Assembly (NCBI RefSeq): GCF_000341065.1
Contig: NZ_ANAX01000207.1
Span: forward strand, 16,584 to 72,715
From: Nocardiopsis halotolerans DSM 44410
GTDB taxonomy: Bacteria; Actinomycetota; Actinomycetes; Streptosporangiales; Streptosporangiaceae
Direction: 5' to 3'
DNA: 56,132 bases
Position 1 is the stretch's first letter, and every line of letters starts with the position of its first letter. The notes under the pieces were generated by a model. The model made no database searches and had not been told where the DNA came from. It worked only from the letters and a program-made list of their open reading frames with translations. Shown piece by piece: positions 54,768 to 56,132 of this stretch. The position numbers and the translations under genes are program-made.

Positions 54768-55511
54768 TCAGCCGATCGGATGGATCTCGGTGTGCTCCCC
54801 CGTCGCCACGGCCACCGAGTCCTCGGGGACCTCGCGCCAGCCGGGCGCGTCGTCGAAGGGTTCCGAGGCCAGGAAGACGCCTCCCCCCGGCTCGCGCAGG
54901 GTGTACAGGGTGTCTCCGGCGGCGGTGGCGGCGATGGCCGTACCGTCGCTGGCCAGCAGGTTGTAGCGGCCTCCGGAGTGTTTCCGGGCGTGGCGGACCA
55001 CGCTGGCCAGGGTGTGGGCCAGGTCCCTCGATTCCCGCCACAGCCGCACGGTGTGCGCGAACAGCGGGGCGGAGTCCAGGGCGGCGCGTGCGTCCAGCGC
55101 CCTCGGTGGCGGGGGCCATGCGAGCGCCTCGGTGAGCGCCTCGTCGTCCTCGACCGCGCCGTTGTGGCTGAACAGCAGCCGGTCGGCGCGGAAGGGCTGG
55201 GCGCCCGACTCCTCCGAGCCGAACCCGGGGGTGGCGTCGCGGACGGCGGCCACCACGCACCCGGAGGTGATGGCGCGGGCGGCGTCGGCGAAGGAGGCGT
55301 CACCCCACATGGGCATGGCCCGGCGGTAGCGCAGCGGTTCGGGGCGCCCCTCCCCCGACGGGTACCAGCCGACGCCGAACCCGTCGGCGTTGACGGTGCC
55401 GTACCGCTGCATGCGCGGAGCCCAGGACTGGACGTGCAGCGAGTGGGGCGCCGCGTACAGCAGGTCGTGCACCGTGCGCGGCGGCCCCACGTAGGCGAGG
55501 TGTCGGCACAT
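54768..55511 (-). CDS. egtC: Gamma-glutamyl-hercynylcysteine S-oxide hydrolase EgtC
   Basis: Class II glutamine-amidotransferase-like hydrolase that removes the glutamyl group in ergothioneine synthesis. It has 247 residues. The protein starts MCRHLAYVGPP, so Cys2 becomes the N-terminal nucleophile. NADGFGVGWY and RLLFSHNGAVEDDE are family motifs. Its ATG shares one base with the egtB stop (TGATG), so translation is coupled. A 51-base gap separates it from egtD. Confidence 0.94.
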   Translation of the reverse strand: MCRHLAYVGPPRTVHDLLYAAPHSLHVQSWAPRMQRYGTVNADGFGVGWYPSGEGRPEPLRYRRAMPMWGDASFADAARAITSGCVVAAVRDATPGFGSEESGAQPFRADRLLFSHNGAVEDDEALTEALAWPPPPRALDARAALDSAPLFAHTVRLWRESRDLAHTLASVVRHARKHSGGRYNLLASDGTAIAATAAGDTLYTLREPGGGVFLASEPFDDAPGWREVPEDSVAVATGEHTEIHPIG

Positions 55512-56132
55512 CAGACGGGTTCCGCGTCGCGTGCGCAGCGGAACCCGCTGAAGATCTGCCTCCGGATCGGGTGGTCCCAGTTGCGGAACGTGGCGCGGGC
55601 CGCGGTGGGGTGGGTGGCCCAGGAGCCGCCCCGCAGCACCTTGTACCCGTCGTCGAAGAACACCTCCGAGTACTCGCGGTAGGGGAAGGGCCGAAACCCC
55701 GGATAGCCGGTGAAGGTGGTGGAGGTCCACTCCCACACGTCGCCGATCAGCTGCTGTACGCCCAGGGGCGATGCGCCTTCGGGGTGGCGTCCGGCCGGGG
55801 AGGGGCCGAGTCTGCGCTGGCCCAGGTTGGCGTGCCGTGGCCCGGGTTCGGCGTCGCCCCACGGGTAGCGGCGCGAGCGGCCGGTCGCCGGATCGAGGCG
55901 GGCGGCCTTCTCCCACTCGGGTTCGCTCGGCAGCCGCTTGCCCGCCCATGCGGCGTAGGCCTGCGCCTCGTGGAAACTGACGTGCTGCACGGGTTCGTCG
56001 TCGGGCACCATCTCGTGGCGGCCGAACCGCCGACGGGACCATCCGACGCCCTCACGGGTCCAGAAGGCCGGAGAGACGGCTCCCCTCCGCTCCTTCCACT
56101 CCCATCCGTCACGGGTCCACCAGCGGCGGGGC
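55511..56132 (-). CDS. egtB: Ergothioneine sulfoxide synthase EgtB (start cut by window)
   Basis: Non-heme iron enzyme that joins hercynine to gamma-glutamylcysteine with oxygen. Only the C-terminal FGE-sulfatase domain is in the window, about 206 residues. GDVWEWTSTTFTGYPGF, KVLRGGSWATHP and NWDHPIRRQIFSGFRCA are the family motifs, and the open frame continues to the edge with GWEWKERRGAVSP. The N-terminal DinB domain and the start codon lie beyond 56132. It is upstream of egtC in the same unit. Confidence 0.94.
   Translation of the reverse strand, partial: PRRWWTRDGWEWKERRGAVSPAFWTREGVGWSRRRFGRHEMVPDDEPVQHVSFHEAQAYAAWAGKRLPSEPEWEKAARLDPATGRSRRYPWGDAEPGPRHANLGQRRLGPSPAGRHPEGASPLGVQQLIGDVWEWTSTTFTGYPGFRPFPYREYSEVFFDDGYKVLRGGSWATHPTAARATFRNWDHPIRRQIFSGFRCARDAEPV

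Overview
The window is a high-GC actinomycete chromosome segment, probably Nocardiopsis or a close relative. That placement is inferred from codon use and gene order; no rRNA is present to confirm it. The order recX-recA-DUF3046, then clgR-cinA-pgsA-rimO-rodZ-like-ftsK-RNase J-dapA, then dapB, is the conserved actinobacterial block, and hflX, dapF, miaA, miaB and gluABCD sit nearby as they do in Streptomyces. Both edges cut genes: comEC on the left and egtB on the right.

Positions 1-6600 hold the end of comEC (DNA uptake channel), holA (Pol III delta), a HutI-like amidohydrolase of doubtful substrate, and the ribosome GTPase hflX. Positions 6600-12800 form a glycolate module. aceB (malate synthase) is followed by glcDEF (glycolate oxidase), so glycolate would go to glyoxylate and, with acetyl-CoA, to malate. 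The same 15-bp imperfect palindrome occurs twice before aceB and once before glcD, suggesting one unseen regulator. dapF and miaA follow divergently. A TetR-P450 pair framed by two strong hairpin terminators separates miaA from miaB.

Positions 18900-22430 carry the gluABCD glutamate-type transporter. An S9 peptidase, recX-recA (with a LexA box and a PafBC-type promoter), a DUF3046 gene, the helicase Lhr and a GNAT enzyme follow. Positions 32277-38661 are an amino-sugar oligosaccharide locus: a divergent ROK repressor, a palindrome identical to the CsnR box, a CUT1 transporter without its ATPase, and a cytoplasmic GH3 hexosaminidase.

Positions 39000-49800 hold a cysteine-free Rrf2 regulator and the long leftward run clgR, cinA, pgsA, rimO, rodZ-like, ftsK, RNase J, dapA, with several stop/start overlaps. 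Positions 50100-56132 hold a small membrane protein, a second GNAT, menA, a methyltransferase, dapB and the ergothioneine genes egtD, egtC and egtB.

Several genes (dapF, miaA, miaB, gluA, the DUF3046 gene, rrf2, dapB) have a -10-like hexamer 6-7 bases before the start codon and no clear Shine-Dalgarno, so they look leaderless. I saw no tRNA, rRNA, CRISPR, insertion sequence or prophage. Nothing here is clearly a wholly new system; the best leads are the shared glycolate operator, the altered HutI-like enzyme and the isolated TetR-P450 unit.
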